Shown one piece after another: positions 18,133 through 25,567 of a stretch of 64,000 nt of DNA. The stretch is from Rothia mucilaginosa (lineage in GTDB: Bacteria; Actinomycetota; Actinomycetes; Actinomycetales; Micrococcaceae). Position numbers and translations under genes: made by a program. Where the stretch lies: positions 1 to 64,000 of the forward strand of contig NZ_JVSP01000006.1 of the NCBI RefSeq assembly GCF_001061665.1. The letters run 5' to 3'. Numbering within the stretch: the first letter of the stretch is position 1; each line of letters begins with the position of its first letter. Under the pieces are notes generated by a model. It ran no database searches. It worked only from the letters and a program-made list of their open reading frames with translations, and had not been told where the DNA came from.

Positions 18133-18780
18133 CTACTCGGCGGAAGCCTGTGCCTTCAACTCGGCAGGCATAGCGTCTGCCAGAGAATTAGTTACGGGCT
18201 TCGCCTTGGTCGTGTCAATACGCTCGCGACCCTTGCGACCGCCGGCGCCCTGCTCACGGCGAGCCTCTGCCTTACCGCGAAGCGGAGCCAGAACCATCAC
18301 CATGTTGCGGCCATCCTGACGGGGGCGAGACTCAACGGTGCTCACCTCAGCCAGCTCAGCCGCCAGACGCTCCAGCAGACGCACACCCATCTCGGGGCGC
18401 TGCTGCTCACGACCACGGAACTGAATCATTGCCTTGACCTTGTCACCACCGGAAAGGAAACGACGAGCGTGTCCAACCTTGGTTTCGTAGTCGTGGGTAT
18501 CAATCTTCAGGCGGAAACGGATCTCCTTCAGAACGGCATTAGCCTGCTTCTTGCGGGATTCACGAGCCTTGATTGCGGCTTCGTACTTGTACTTGCCGTA
18601 ATCCATGAGCTTGCACACGGGCGGCTTCGCGTTCGGGGCAACCTCGACCAGGTCGAGTTCGGCGTCCTCAGCCAGGCGCAGAGCGTCCTTCAGAGGGACA
18701 ACGCCTACCTGCTCGCCACCGGGACCGACGAGTCGGACCTCGGGAACGCGGATACGATCGTTAATGCGTGGTTCGCTAAT
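18133..18780 (-). CDS. infC: Translation initiation factor IF-3 (AUU start)
   Basis: Binds the 30S subunit, checks start codon-anticodon pairing and prevents premature 50S joining. The protein begins [19 protein letters not shown], has the N-domain and linker ([24 protein letters not shown]), the C-domain ([36 protein letters not shown]) and a basic/hydrophilic C-terminal extension of about 40 residues seen in actinobacteria. The family start corresponds to an ATT codon (18780-18778), with AGGAG six nt upstream and no ATG, GTG or TTG nearby. AUU starts on infC are known from E. coli, where IF-3 discriminates against them to regulate itself. The frame remains open for some 240 codons upstream, but that part looks non-coding. 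Confidence 0.92.
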   Translation of the reverse strand: MSEPRINDRIRVPEVRLVGPGGEQVGVVPLKDALRLAEDAELDLVEVAPNAKPPVCKLMDYGKYKYEAAIKARESRKKQANAVLKEIRFRLKIDTHDYETKVGHARRFLSGGDKVKAMIQFRGREQQRPEMGVRLLERLAAELAEVSTVESRPRQDGRNMVMVLAPLRGKAEARREQGAGGRKGRERIDTTKAKPVTNSLADAMPAELKAQASAE

Positions 18781-18835
18781 GACTAGCTCCTGTGCTCTGT
18801 GGGTTTCCCCGTGAATACTATCCGTTGCGGGCGCT

Positions 18836-18867
18836 AAAAAAGCCCCCGCAGTTACACAAGCGGAGGC
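18836..18867 (-). terminator. Attenuator-like terminator in the infC leader
   Basis: On the minus strand GCCTCCGC and GCGGGGGC form an 8-bp stem (one G-U) around a 10-nt loop, followed directly by TTTTTT, ending 55 nt before the infC start. An intrinsic terminator inside the leader of infC-rpmI-rplT implies transcription attenuation, as known for this operon in B. subtilis (by L20). Confidence 0.7.
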
Positions 18868-18905
18868 ACAAACCAGCGTACGCCGAAATCGGCGGACGAA
18901 CCCGT

Positions 18906-18959
18906 TCACCTCAAAACTCGCAAACAAACGCCTGCGGCGGTCAACCGGGTGGGAGGCAT
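18906..18959 (-). other. Possible leader peptide in the infC leader
   Basis: ATG at 18959 opens a 17-codon frame ([17 protein letters not shown]) that stops about 40 nt before the attenuator stem. GGAG lies only one nt before the ATG, too close for a good ribosome-binding site. Listed because ribosome movement over a leader peptide could govern the attenuator. Confidence 0.2.
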
Positions 18960-19107
18960 GCTCCACTTGCAAACTGCCTACAACCATACCGCAGAATCCC
19001 CGACAGACGCAAGGAAATAGACGCAAAACACCATAAAATTGCGGGGGCTCCCCCAGAAAGTCCACAGAAGCACCCACTCTTAAGGACGCATTTACCGAAT
19101 TAAACGA

Positions 19108-19126
19108 AATGTGAGATTCTAGGGTT
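19108..19126. promoter_or_regulatory. Overlapping divergent -10 elements of infC and the DUF1844 gene
   Basis: AGATTCTAGG reads as GATTCT (19115-19120) on the plus strand, six nt before the DUF1844 ATG, and as TAGAAT (19121-19116) on the minus strand toward infC. The infC leader would then be about 330 nt long. No SD is seen before the DUF1844 ATG. Confidence 0.4.
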
Positions 19127-19549
19127 ATGAGCACTGAAAACAATAACTTCCGCTTTACCGCGGGAGAAGAAACCCCCGTCCACGGCCACACCGAGCTCAC
19201 CGAGGAGCAGGTCGAGGCCGTTAATGAGCAGCTGCGCGATATTGCAGACGTTCCCGCCATCGAAATCATTAGCTCCGCGGCCATCCACATGATGAGCGCC
19301 GCAGCCGTCAAGTGCGGCCTGGCCTCCGACGAGAACGCAGACGATCTCAAGGACCTCGATGAAGCACGCAAGCTCATCACCGCCCTGGCGGGCCTGGTCA
19401 CCGCTGCCGCCCCCGAAATCGGTTCCCAGCACGCAGCACCCCTGCGCGATGGCCTGCGCACCCTGCAGTTGGCATTCCGTGAGGCTTCCCCCTTCCCGGA
19501 CGAGCCCGGCAAGGGCCCCGGCGAGAAGCTGACCGGCCCGGTGTACTAA
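19127..19549 (+). CDS. DUF1844 domain protein
   Basis: Small cytoplasmic protein of unknown function, 140 residues, with the family helix [22 protein letters not shown] (about 44-65), followed by [24 protein letters not shown] and [16 protein letters not shown]. The first 25 residues are acidic and disordered. It lies divergent to infC, its usual actinobacterial neighbour. The start at 19127 has no good ribosome-binding site and is a candidate leaderless start. Confidence 0.88.
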   Translation: MSTENNNFRFTAGEETPVHGHTELTEEQVEAVNEQLRDIADVPAIEIISSAAIHMMSAAAVKCGLASDENADDLKDLDEARKLITALAGLVTAAAPEIGSQHAAPLRDGLRTLQLAFREASPFPDEPGKGPGEKLTGPVY

Positions 19550-19573
19550 ACCGTACCCGGTCTATTCGCAGCG

Positions 19574-19610
19574 AAGCCCCGTCTCCCTCACGTTGAGGAA
19601 GACGGGGCTT
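19574..19610 (+). terminator. Terminator after the DUF1844 gene
   Basis: AAGCCCCGTC (19574-19583) pairs with GACGGGGCTT (19601-19610), with an inner CCTCA/TGAGG stem; it lies between convergent genes and may serve both directions. Confidence 0.8.
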
Positions 19611-19680
19611 TGCCGTATGTATTCCGCATATGTTCTGCGCGGACTGGCGGGATCCGACAGCCTTATCAGAAAGGAGAGAT

Positions 19681-20463
19681 TCAGCGGGAGCCAGCGACCT
19701 CGAGTGCCCGCTCAAAGCTAAAGTTCCCCACGTACAGCGCCTTGCCCAGCACCACGCCCTCCAAGCCGTAAGGTACCATGGCGCGCAGCTTCTCAAGGTC
19801 AGCCAGCGACGCCACGCCACCGGACGCCACCACCCGACAGACGGTCTGGGCCAGCACCTCATCGAGCAGTTCCGCGCCGGGACCAGCCAGCGAGCCGTCC
19901 TTACTCACATCGGTGACAATGTAGCGACGCACGCCCACGCTTTCCAGCCAGGCCAGCGCCTCCGCCACCTCGGGGCCCGACCAGTCGGTTCCCCGAGCCA
20001 CCGTCACCCAACCCCGCTCGGGGTCGTAACGGGCGTCGAGCCCCAGGGCTAGAAGATCAGAATCCGCGTAACGAGCCAGGATACTTTCAAGCCAGGCAGA
20101 ATCCGCCAGCGCCGCGCTGGTCACGTTCACGCGGTCCGGGTTGAGACTCAGGGCGCGCTCCAGGCTCTCAGCATTACGCACACCGCCACTGACCTGAATA
20201 CGAACCGGGGCAGAGCTCCGGGCGCTCTCGGCACGGACGGCGGCGGCAACCTCCGCCAGAACATCCGTATTCGTACCGCGACCAAAGGCTAGGTCAAGAT
20301 CAACCAGATGAATCCAGCGGGCGCCAGCCTTCACCCAGGTGAGCGCCGCCTTGACCGGATCGAGACGCTGCTCGCCACCGGACAGGGTGCCGCCCACAGG
20401 GCGTACCGCGTAGCCCTCGGAAATATCGACGGCCGGCAGAAGTTCGAGGATGGGTTTAGCCAT
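19681..20463 (-). CDS. priA: Phosphoribosyl isomerase A (PriA/HisA family)
   Basis: TIM-barrel isomerase; in actinobacteria PriA serves both histidine (HisA) and tryptophan (TrpF) synthesis. The 260-residue protein keeps the catalytic aspartates D13 (LLPAVDISEG) and D185 (IVTDVSKDG), phosphate-binding VSGGVR and VASGGVASL, and R21. The loop that in M. tuberculosis PriA reads RGWETDGG (with W145) is here ARGTDWSG, so the tryptophan is displaced by two positions. It overlaps the stop of the degenerate hisH by one base, so the two are translationally coupled. With HisH inactive and no other his gene nearby, it may now serve mainly tryptophan synthesis; this is inference. Confidence 0.9.
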   Translation of the reverse strand: MAKPILELLPAVDISEGYAVRPVGGTLSGGEQRLDPVKAALTWVKAGARWIHLVDLDLAFGRGTNTDVLAEVAAAVRAESARSSAPVRIQVSGGVRNAESLERALSLNPDRVNVTSAALADSAWLESILARYADSDLLALGLDARYDPERGWVTVARGTDWSGPEVAEALAWLESVGVRRYIVTDVSKDGSLAGPGAELLDEVLAQTVCRVVASGGVASLADLEKLRAMVPYGLEGVVLGKALYVGNFSFERALEVAGSR

Positions 20464-21203
20464 TATGATTCCTCCCCACCGGTAGCGGATTCACCCGCGG
20501 CAGGCGACAGCCGGCCGGTCACCGCGAGGGACGCAACCCAGCGGCGCATAAACTCAGCACCCAGCTCACCGGATACGACCGGGCAGAACTGCACAGCGGT
20601 CAGCGGGCCGTTCTCCACGGCGGCAATATAGGGAGGTTCGGTTGCCGTCCAGCTCACCGCGGGAGGAGCGATATAGTCAATGCTCTGGTCAAAGACCCAC
20701 TCAAAAACACCGTGCTCGGACTTGAAACGGGCCTCGCCCTCAATATCTTTGAGCAGTCGACTGCCGGTCGAGGGGGACACCGCGGAGGAGCCGGGCACCA
20801 GGCCCCGGGTGGAAAGCTCCACGCTCTCGCCGGGCCACTCCCCCATACCCTGAACCTGCACGCTGCCCAGCTGTGGGTGGTTCACCGCGACGGATTCAAA
20901 AAGGCAGCTCAGGGCGGCACCGGCCGCGAGCACCGGACGGCCACCGGCCACGCGGCGCCCAATCACGCGCTCAGCGTCCTTGGCTTTTAGCTCGTCGAAC
21001 GCCTCAAGGGAACCGGCAGGACCGGCAACCACCATGCCGTCAGCCTCGCGGAGCTGATGCGGGTCAGCGGTGACGATGACCTCCGCACCCGAATCCCGAA
21101 GAAGCTTTACCATGGCGCCGTGAGTTCCGGAATCTCCCAGAACGGCGACCACGGGGAGCGGTGAGGAGACCGCGTCCTGATGGGACTGAGAGGGTGTTGA
21201 CAT
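20463..21203 (-). CDS. hisH: HisH homologue lacking all catalytic residues
   Basis: Clearly derived from the glutaminase subunit of imidazole glycerol phosphate synthase: family stretches IGRRVAGGRPVLA, MGEWPG and IAAVENGPL are retained in order over 246 residues. But the nucleophile segment, normally ICVGLQ, reads AGAALS (Cys to Gly95); the catalytic His and Glu of QFHPEKS are Cys207 and Val209 (QFCPVVS); the HSY region is replaced by FEWVFDQ; and the N-terminal DYGSGN is lost. It cannot work as a class I glutaminase. The frame is intact with an AAGGAG site before ATG at 21203 and couples to priA, so it is either a young non-functional gene without frame damage or a protein with a new or structural role. 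hisB, hisC and hisD, often upstream in relatives, are absent here. Confidence 0.88.
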   Translation of the reverse strand: MSTPSQSHQDAVSSPLPVVAVLGDSGTHGAMVKLLRDSGAEVIVTADPHQLREADGMVVAGPAGSLEAFDELKAKDAERVIGRRVAGGRPVLAAGAALSCLFESVAVNHPQLGSVQVQGMGEWPGESVELSTRGLVPGSSAVSPSTGSRLLKDIEGEARFKSEHGVFEWVFDQSIDYIAPPAVSWTATEPPYIAAVENGPLTAVQFCPVVSGELGAEFMRRWVASLAVTGRLSPAAGESATGGEES

Positions 21204-21294
21204 CGCGTGCTCCTTGAGTAGTGCGGTAGGCGGTTCGTAGCCGATTCATAATCCGCTGACGAGTGAGCCGAAGCTCTCGCCTCGACAGCTTTGC

Positions 21295-21930
21295 CTAGTG
21301 GCGCGGCTTGGGAACCTCGAGGCGCTGACCGGCGTCGACAGCGGTGCTCGTCAGCGAGTTCATCTCCATAATACGCACCACGGTATCACGGACATCACCG
21401 CCGGGGTTCACCGACTGGGCGATGTCCCACAGTGTCTCGCCGTGCTTAACGGTCACAGTGGCTTGGGTGGCCGATGCGTTCTCAACACGGGGGCCGAAGG
21501 AAGGGCCGAGGAAGGTAATGGCGCCCAGCACCACGAGCGCGGCCAGGGTCAGCAGAGGCAGCCCCTTGAAATTGCGCAGGGGGTTGAAGCGTTCCAGGCG
21601 AGACGATAGGGAGCGAAGACCCGAGATAGCGGAGGGCACAAGGCCCGCACGGCGGGAAGACGACTCCCTGCCCTGCCCGGAGAGGTGCGCCGAAACGGAG
21701 CGTTCATTCACCGGAGCGGAGGGGGCTACAGACTGGGTAGCCGCCACGGCGGGAGAGACACTGCGGACGGGCGCCGGAGAGGCAGAAGACTGAGGAGCGG
21801 ATGCGCGACGGGAGGAGCCTCGAGCGATGCGCGCGGACTGCCGTGCGTGCGCGGGGTGAAGTACCACCAAACCTTCCGGAAGGGTAGCAGACGCAGAGGC
21901 ACGGTGAGGGGCCAAAGAAGCTGCGGTCAT
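21295..21930 (-). CDS. LysM membrane protein beside lexA (ChiZ/DivS-like position)
   Basis: 211-residue protein with a long Ser/Ala/Arg-rich cytoplasmic part (about 1-120), one transmembrane segment (LPLLTLAALVVLGAITFLG, about 125-143) and a C-terminal LysM domain (VKHGETLWDIAQSVNPGGD through DAGQRLEVP) that binds peptidoglycan. It lies divergent to lexA, as do M. tuberculosis Rv2719c (ChiZ) and corynebacterial divS, SOS-induced division inhibitors. A LexA-box-like 16-mer overlaps its promoter. The role as SOS division regulator is inferred from position and domain. ATG at 21930 follows AAAGGA. Confidence 0.85.
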   Translation of the reverse strand: MTAASLAPHRASASATLPEGLVVLHPAHARQSARIARGSSRRASAPQSSASPAPVRSVSPAVAATQSVAPSAPVNERSVSAHLSGQGRESSSRRAGLVPSAISGLRSLSSRLERFNPLRNFKGLPLLTLAALVVLGAITFLGPSFGPRVENASATQATVTVKHGETLWDIAQSVNPGGDVRDTVVRIMEMNSLTSTAVDAGQRLEVPKPRH

Positions 21931-22264
21931 AATTGTGGTTCCTTTCTCTCAAGCTCACTCCCGCGGTAATCCGCCGGGGTGAACGGTGCCGGCTCTCTCG
22001 AGACTCGGCAGGTGAGTTGAGTGTGGTTGTTCGTTTTTCTGCCCGGGACCCGACACATCGGGTCAAGGAACGTTCGGGGTTTTGTCTTGCAGACGCGTTC
22101 CCCAGAACTCCCCTTCGGCTTAAGGAAGGTCATTCGGTTTCTCGTTCGAATACTCTCGAACATTCGACGACCCCCTTCCAGACCCGCAAGGCAGAACGAG
22201 TATTCGAATTGCATGGAGAATACCCCGTTTACACCCCGAAAGTCGGGAGGGTTTTCTACTGTAT

Positions 22265-22280
22265 CCGAATCAGTGTTCTA
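22265..22280 (-). promoter_or_regulatory. Candidate LexA box of the LysM gene
   Basis: Read on the minus strand, TAGAACACTGATTCGG matches the actinobacterial LexA consensus TCGAAC-N4-GTTCGA at 9 of 12 fixed positions. It lies just past a -10-like TAGACT (22287-22282). Confidence 0.5.
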
Positions 22281-22341
22281 AAGTCTAGCAGATACATACT
22301 AAAAATTCCTCCGGTTTCGAAGAAAAAATCTAGTATATTTG

Positions 22342-22371
22342 TTTGAATTTGTCGGTAGAGTGTTCTACACT
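22342..22371 (+). promoter_or_regulatory. lexA promoter with candidate LexA box
   Basis: TTTGAA (22342-22347) and TACACT (22366-22371) are 18 nt apart. Between and over the -10 lies TCGGTAGAGTGTTCTA (22352-22367), 8 of 12 consensus positions. It shares AGTGTTCTA with the LysM-gene box at 22272-22280. The implied leader is about 210 nt. Confidence 0.5.
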
Positions 22372-22541
22372 TGTGTCAAGAGATGTTCCACACGCTCGTG
22401 ATGATTTCCATCATGGCGGGGCGTGACTCGCGACGGATCTAGAATCTAATCCACCCCTGACGAGATAAGGGGTATGTTTCACCTAAGCCGTGCGATATAC
22501 GTCACCGTATGACGAACACGTGGACAACCCATCCGTGCTCC

Positions 22542-22565
22542 GCCGAAGGTACAGCAACCTTCGGC
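22542..22565 (+). other. Hairpin in the lexA leader
   Basis: GCCGAAGGT (22542-22550) pairs perfectly with ACCTTCGGC (22557-22565) around ACAGCA, ending 22 nt before the lexA ATG. It has no T-tract, so it is a leader structure rather than a terminator. Confidence 0.6.
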
Positions 22566-22587
22566 GACACAGACCAAAGGAAGAGAT

Positions 22588-23250
22588 ATGGCAACAGCAC
22601 CCCGCCCGGCGCTGACCGCGCGCCAGCAGAAGATTCTTGACGCGATCCGCACCGAGATTGAACAGAAGGGCTATCCGCCGTCCATGCGCCAGATTGGCGA
22701 TATGGTGGGTCTTGCGTCTCTCTCTTCGGTCACCCATCAGCTTGGCCGACTCGAAAATATGGGCTACATTCGCCGCGATCCCAAGCTCCCGCGCGCCATC
22801 GAGGTGCTCGACGAAAACGGCGCCGGCATGCACACTCCCCTGCCTGAGCTTCCGAACTTTGAGGTTGGCGAGGACGACCTCGTACCCGTCCCCCTCGTCG
22901 GTCGCATTGCCGCGGGCGGCCCCATCACCGCCGAGCAGTCTGTGGAAGATGTACTCGCCCTGCCGCGCCAGCTGGTCGGCAACGGCAAGCTCTTTATGCT
23001 CAAGGTCAAGGGCGATTCCATGATTGACGCCGCTATCTGCGATGGCGACTGGGTCGTCGTGCGTGAACAGCACACCGCCGACAACGGCGACATCGTGGCC
23101 GCCCTGCTGGACGATGAGGCCACCGTGAAGGTCTTCCGCCAGGTTGATGGCCACACCTGGCTCATGCCGCGCAACGCAAGCTACGAACCGATTATGGGTG
23201 ACCGCGCCACCGTCATGGGCAAGGTTGTCTCGGTATTGCGTAGCCTCTAA
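22588..23250 (+). CDS. lexA: SOS repressor LexA
   Basis: Represses DNA-damage genes and self-cleaves when RecA filaments form. The 220-residue protein has an N-terminal winged helix ([40 protein letters not shown]), the Ala109-Gly110 cleavage site in GRIAAGGPI, and the catalytic dyad Ser144 ([10 protein letters not shown]) and Lys181 (EATVKVFRQ). ATG at 22588 follows AAGGAAGAG. It is divergent from the LysM gene and convergent with the DinG-like helicase. Confidence 0.98.
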   Translation: MATAPRPALTARQQKILDAIRTEIEQKGYPPSMRQIGDMVGLASLSSVTHQLGRLENMGYIRRDPKLPRAIEVLDENGAGMHTPLPELPNFEVGEDDLVPVPLVGRIAAGGPITAEQSVEDVLALPRQLVGNGKLFMLKVKGDSMIDAAICDGDWVVVREQHTADNGDIVAALLDDEATVKVFRQVDGHTWLMPRNASYEPIMGDRATVMGKVVSVLRSL

Positions 23251-23360
23251 TCCCCGCTCTTCGCGAGAGCATCATGGGGTGCTATGCCTCCCGGCGCCAA
23301 CGCCCCAATCTGGTAGCTACGTCCTTTGAGACTTCAGCGCTTCCAAAGCCCATAACGAAC

Positions 23361-23402
23361 AAAGCCCCCGGCACTCGCAAGTTTGCGAGTGCCGGGGGCT
23401 TT
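23361..23402. terminator. Bidirectional terminator between lexA and the DinG-like gene
   Basis: A perfect 20-bp stem (23361-23380 with 23383-23402) bounded by AAA and TTTT. It can end both convergent transcripts. Confidence 0.9.
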
Positions 23403-23488
23403 TCTCTGACTCTACGGGGAAATAGCCCTGCGGGGAAAACGCGCCGCCCGCTCAATACACAATGGCCGCTCAGCACACGGTAGACGGG

Positions 23489-25555
23489 CTACCTGTCGAT
23501 GGATTCCGAGAGACGGGCCAGCGCACCCACCACGGCCTGCTTATTCTGGGTGGGCCACATCGGCGGCATGGCCCTCATCAGGTAGCCGCCGTAGCGCTTC
23601 GTTGCGAGTCGCGAATCCAGAACCGCCACGACCCCGCGGTCATTCACCGAACGAATCAGGCGACCCGCGCCCTGCGCCATGCGGATAGCCGCGTGATGCG
23701 CAGAGACGGCCATGAACCCGTTACCGCGGTGACGGTTCACCGACTCCGTGCGGGCCTGCGCAATCGGATCGTCCGGTCGCGGGAACGGGATGCGATCCAT
23801 CACCACCAGACGGCAGGAGTCTCCGGGGACGTCAACGCCCTGCCACAGGCTCATCGTACCGAACAGGCACGAGTCAACATCCTCGCTAAACTCCTCCACC
23901 AGAGCCTTCAGCGAGGATTCACCCTGCAGAAGAATATTCAGATCGCTGTGCTCACGCATATACTCTGCGGCGCGCTCGGCTGCACGCTTCGAGGAGAACA
24001 GCCCCAGGGCACCTCCCTCGGACGCCTCGCACAGCTCGCGAAGTCGCTCCAGCTGGCCCTCGTGCACGCCAAATCCCGGGGGCTTCAGATCCCCGGCTAC
24101 GTATATGATGCCCTGCTTACGGTAGTCGAAGGGCGAACCCACATCGATGCTCGTCCAGCGGGGAGCCCCCTCCCCCTGCAAACCCAGGGCGCCGGCGGCC
24201 ACATCGAAGGAATCGCCCACCGTCAGGGTCGCGCTCGTTAGGATTACGGTGCGGTCGGCAAACAGACCGTCACGCAGCTGCAGGCCAACGCTCAGCGGGG
24301 CGATATTCAGGGTCGCCGGGTCGGTATCGGAGGCGGCCACGTAGCGGCCGTTCTCCCAGCCGCCCTGACGCGAAACCCACAGCACATCCTGCTCAGCCGA
24401 AGCCTCCAGGATGCGGTTGCTCACCTCGTGCACCTCCGAGACGCGGGAACGGGCCATCTGCAGGCCGGCGTCGGCCTCCTGGCCGTCCGGTTTCGTATCG
24501 GAGAGCGCGGCGCGGGCCGCATCGTTCACCGCGGACAGGGCCGTGAGCAGACGACCGTCGAGGCCGTTGAGCAGCCCTTCGGGCAGGCCCTCCAGTGCGG
24601 TTTCCAGGGTCCCGGCGGCCATCTCCAAGGCCCCGGAATCGGCCTTAGAGTGTTTCTTCACGCCTCGAGCGGCGCGGCGAACCATCGCAACGGTCAGCGA
24701 TCCGGAAACCGCACCGGTCACTCGGTCCACCAGCTCGTGGGCCTCGTCGATGATGACGGTCTCGTGCTCAGGCAGAACCTTCATGCCCTCGAAAGCGTTA
24801 ATGGCCAGCAGGGCGTGATTCGTGATGACGATATCTGCCTCGGCGGCACGACTACGCGCCATCTCGCTAAAGCACTCCTCCACCAGCGGGCAGCGGCGGC
24901 CCAGACATTCGGCCGCGCTCACCGAGACCTGAGCCCACGCGCGATCGGACACACCTGGCTTGAGCTCGTCGCGGTCGCCGGTCTCCGTGTGGTCAGCCCA
25001 CTCGCGCAGGCGCACGACTTCCTCGCCCACGCGGGAGGTCGATGAAGGCATGTCGAAGAGGGCGTCCTGTTCCTCTTCGGGGTAGCCGCCCTCGAGCTTG
25101 TGCAGGCACAGGTAGTTGTTGCGGCCCTTGAGCAGGGCCACCTGCGCCTGCGACTCCGGGCGCGGCTCCAGTGCTTGCAGAAGACGCGGAATATCGCGGT
25201 TCACGATCTGCGCCTGCAGGGCCAGGGTCGCGGTAGCCACCACGATGGGCTGGTCGGACTCCCCCACGCGAGCGAGAGCCGGAACCAGGTAGCCCAGAGA
25301 CTTACCGGTGCCGGTGCCGGCCTGCACGAGCAGATGTCGTTGCAGTTCGAGGGCCTGCGCCACGTGCGCCGCCATCGTGCGCTGACCGTCACGTTTCTGC
25401 CCGCCCGTGGCCTCCACAACCTCGTCGAGCAGGTTCAGGGCATCCCTCGCACCGGGCAGGGTCTCAAGCTCCTGCCCGGTGAATCGGGTGCCCTCGGGTG
25501 CAGTCCCGGAGGCGTTTTTGGGCACGCTGGCGCGTCCCGTCATCTTCTGCGTCAC
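23489..25555 (-). CDS. DinG/XPD-type ATP-dependent DNA helicase
   Basis: Superfamily 2 helicase with an iron-sulphur cluster, unwinding DNA or DNA-RNA hybrids in repair. The 688-residue protein has Walker A AGTGTGKS (79-86), four cysteines placed as cluster ligands (150, 217, 222, 228), DEAH (270-273), and motifs V/VI FGTMSLWQGVDVPGDSC and QGAGRLIRSVNDRGVVAVLD. It begins at GTG 25555, 12 nt after the hflX stop, so it is co-transcribed with hflX. It is similar to actinobacterial YoaA/DinG-like proteins. No LexA box was seen for it. Confidence 0.92.
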   Translation of the reverse strand: MTQKMTGRASVPKNASGTAPEGTRFTGQELETLPGARDALNLLDEVVEATGGQKRDGQRTMAAHVAQALELQRHLLVQAGTGTGKSLGYLVPALARVGESDQPIVVATATLALQAQIVNRDIPRLLQALEPRPESQAQVALLKGRNNYLCLHKLEGGYPEEEQDALFDMPSSTSRVGEEVVRLREWADHTETGDRDELKPGVSDRAWAQVSVSAAECLGRRCPLVEECFSEMARSRAAEADIVITNHALLAINAFEGMKVLPEHETVIIDEAHELVDRVTGAVSGSLTVAMVRRAARGVKKHSKADSGALEMAAGTLETALEGLPEGLLNGLDGRLLTALSAVNDAARAALSDTKPDGQEADAGLQMARSRVSEVHEVSNRILEASAEQDVLWVSRQGGWENGRYVAASDTDPATLNIAPLSVGLQLRDGLFADRTVILTSATLTVGDSFDVAAGALGLQGEGAPRWTSIDVGSPFDYRKQGIIYVAGDLKPPGFGVHEGQLERLRELCEASEGGALGLFSSKRAAERAAEYMREHSDLNILLQGESSLKALVEEFSEDVDSCLFGTMSLWQGVDVPGDSCRLVVMDRIPFPRPDDPIAQARTESVNRHRGNGFMAVSAHHAAIRMAQGAGRLIRSVNDRGVVAVLDSRLATKRYGGYLMRAMPPMWPTQNKQAVVGALARLSESIDR

Positions 25556-25567
25556 GTTAACCGGATC

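Larger units (their letters stand above)
22281..22587. other. lexA upstream region
   Basis: Together with 21931-22264 this is a 650-nt stretch without a gene. It is AT-rich around 22264-22345, holds several TTCGAA-type elements (22145-22210), and between promoter and gene has inverted repeats including ATGAT-TTCC-ATCAT near 22400 and the hairpin listed separately. No small ORF with a good start was found. Confidence 0.5.

Noticed and set aside
18781-19512. In-frame upstream extension of infC by about 240 codons
   Set aside because: The extension crosses the attenuator, the divergent promoter and the antisense of the DUF1844 gene, has no family similarity, and IF-3 starts at the ATT codon.
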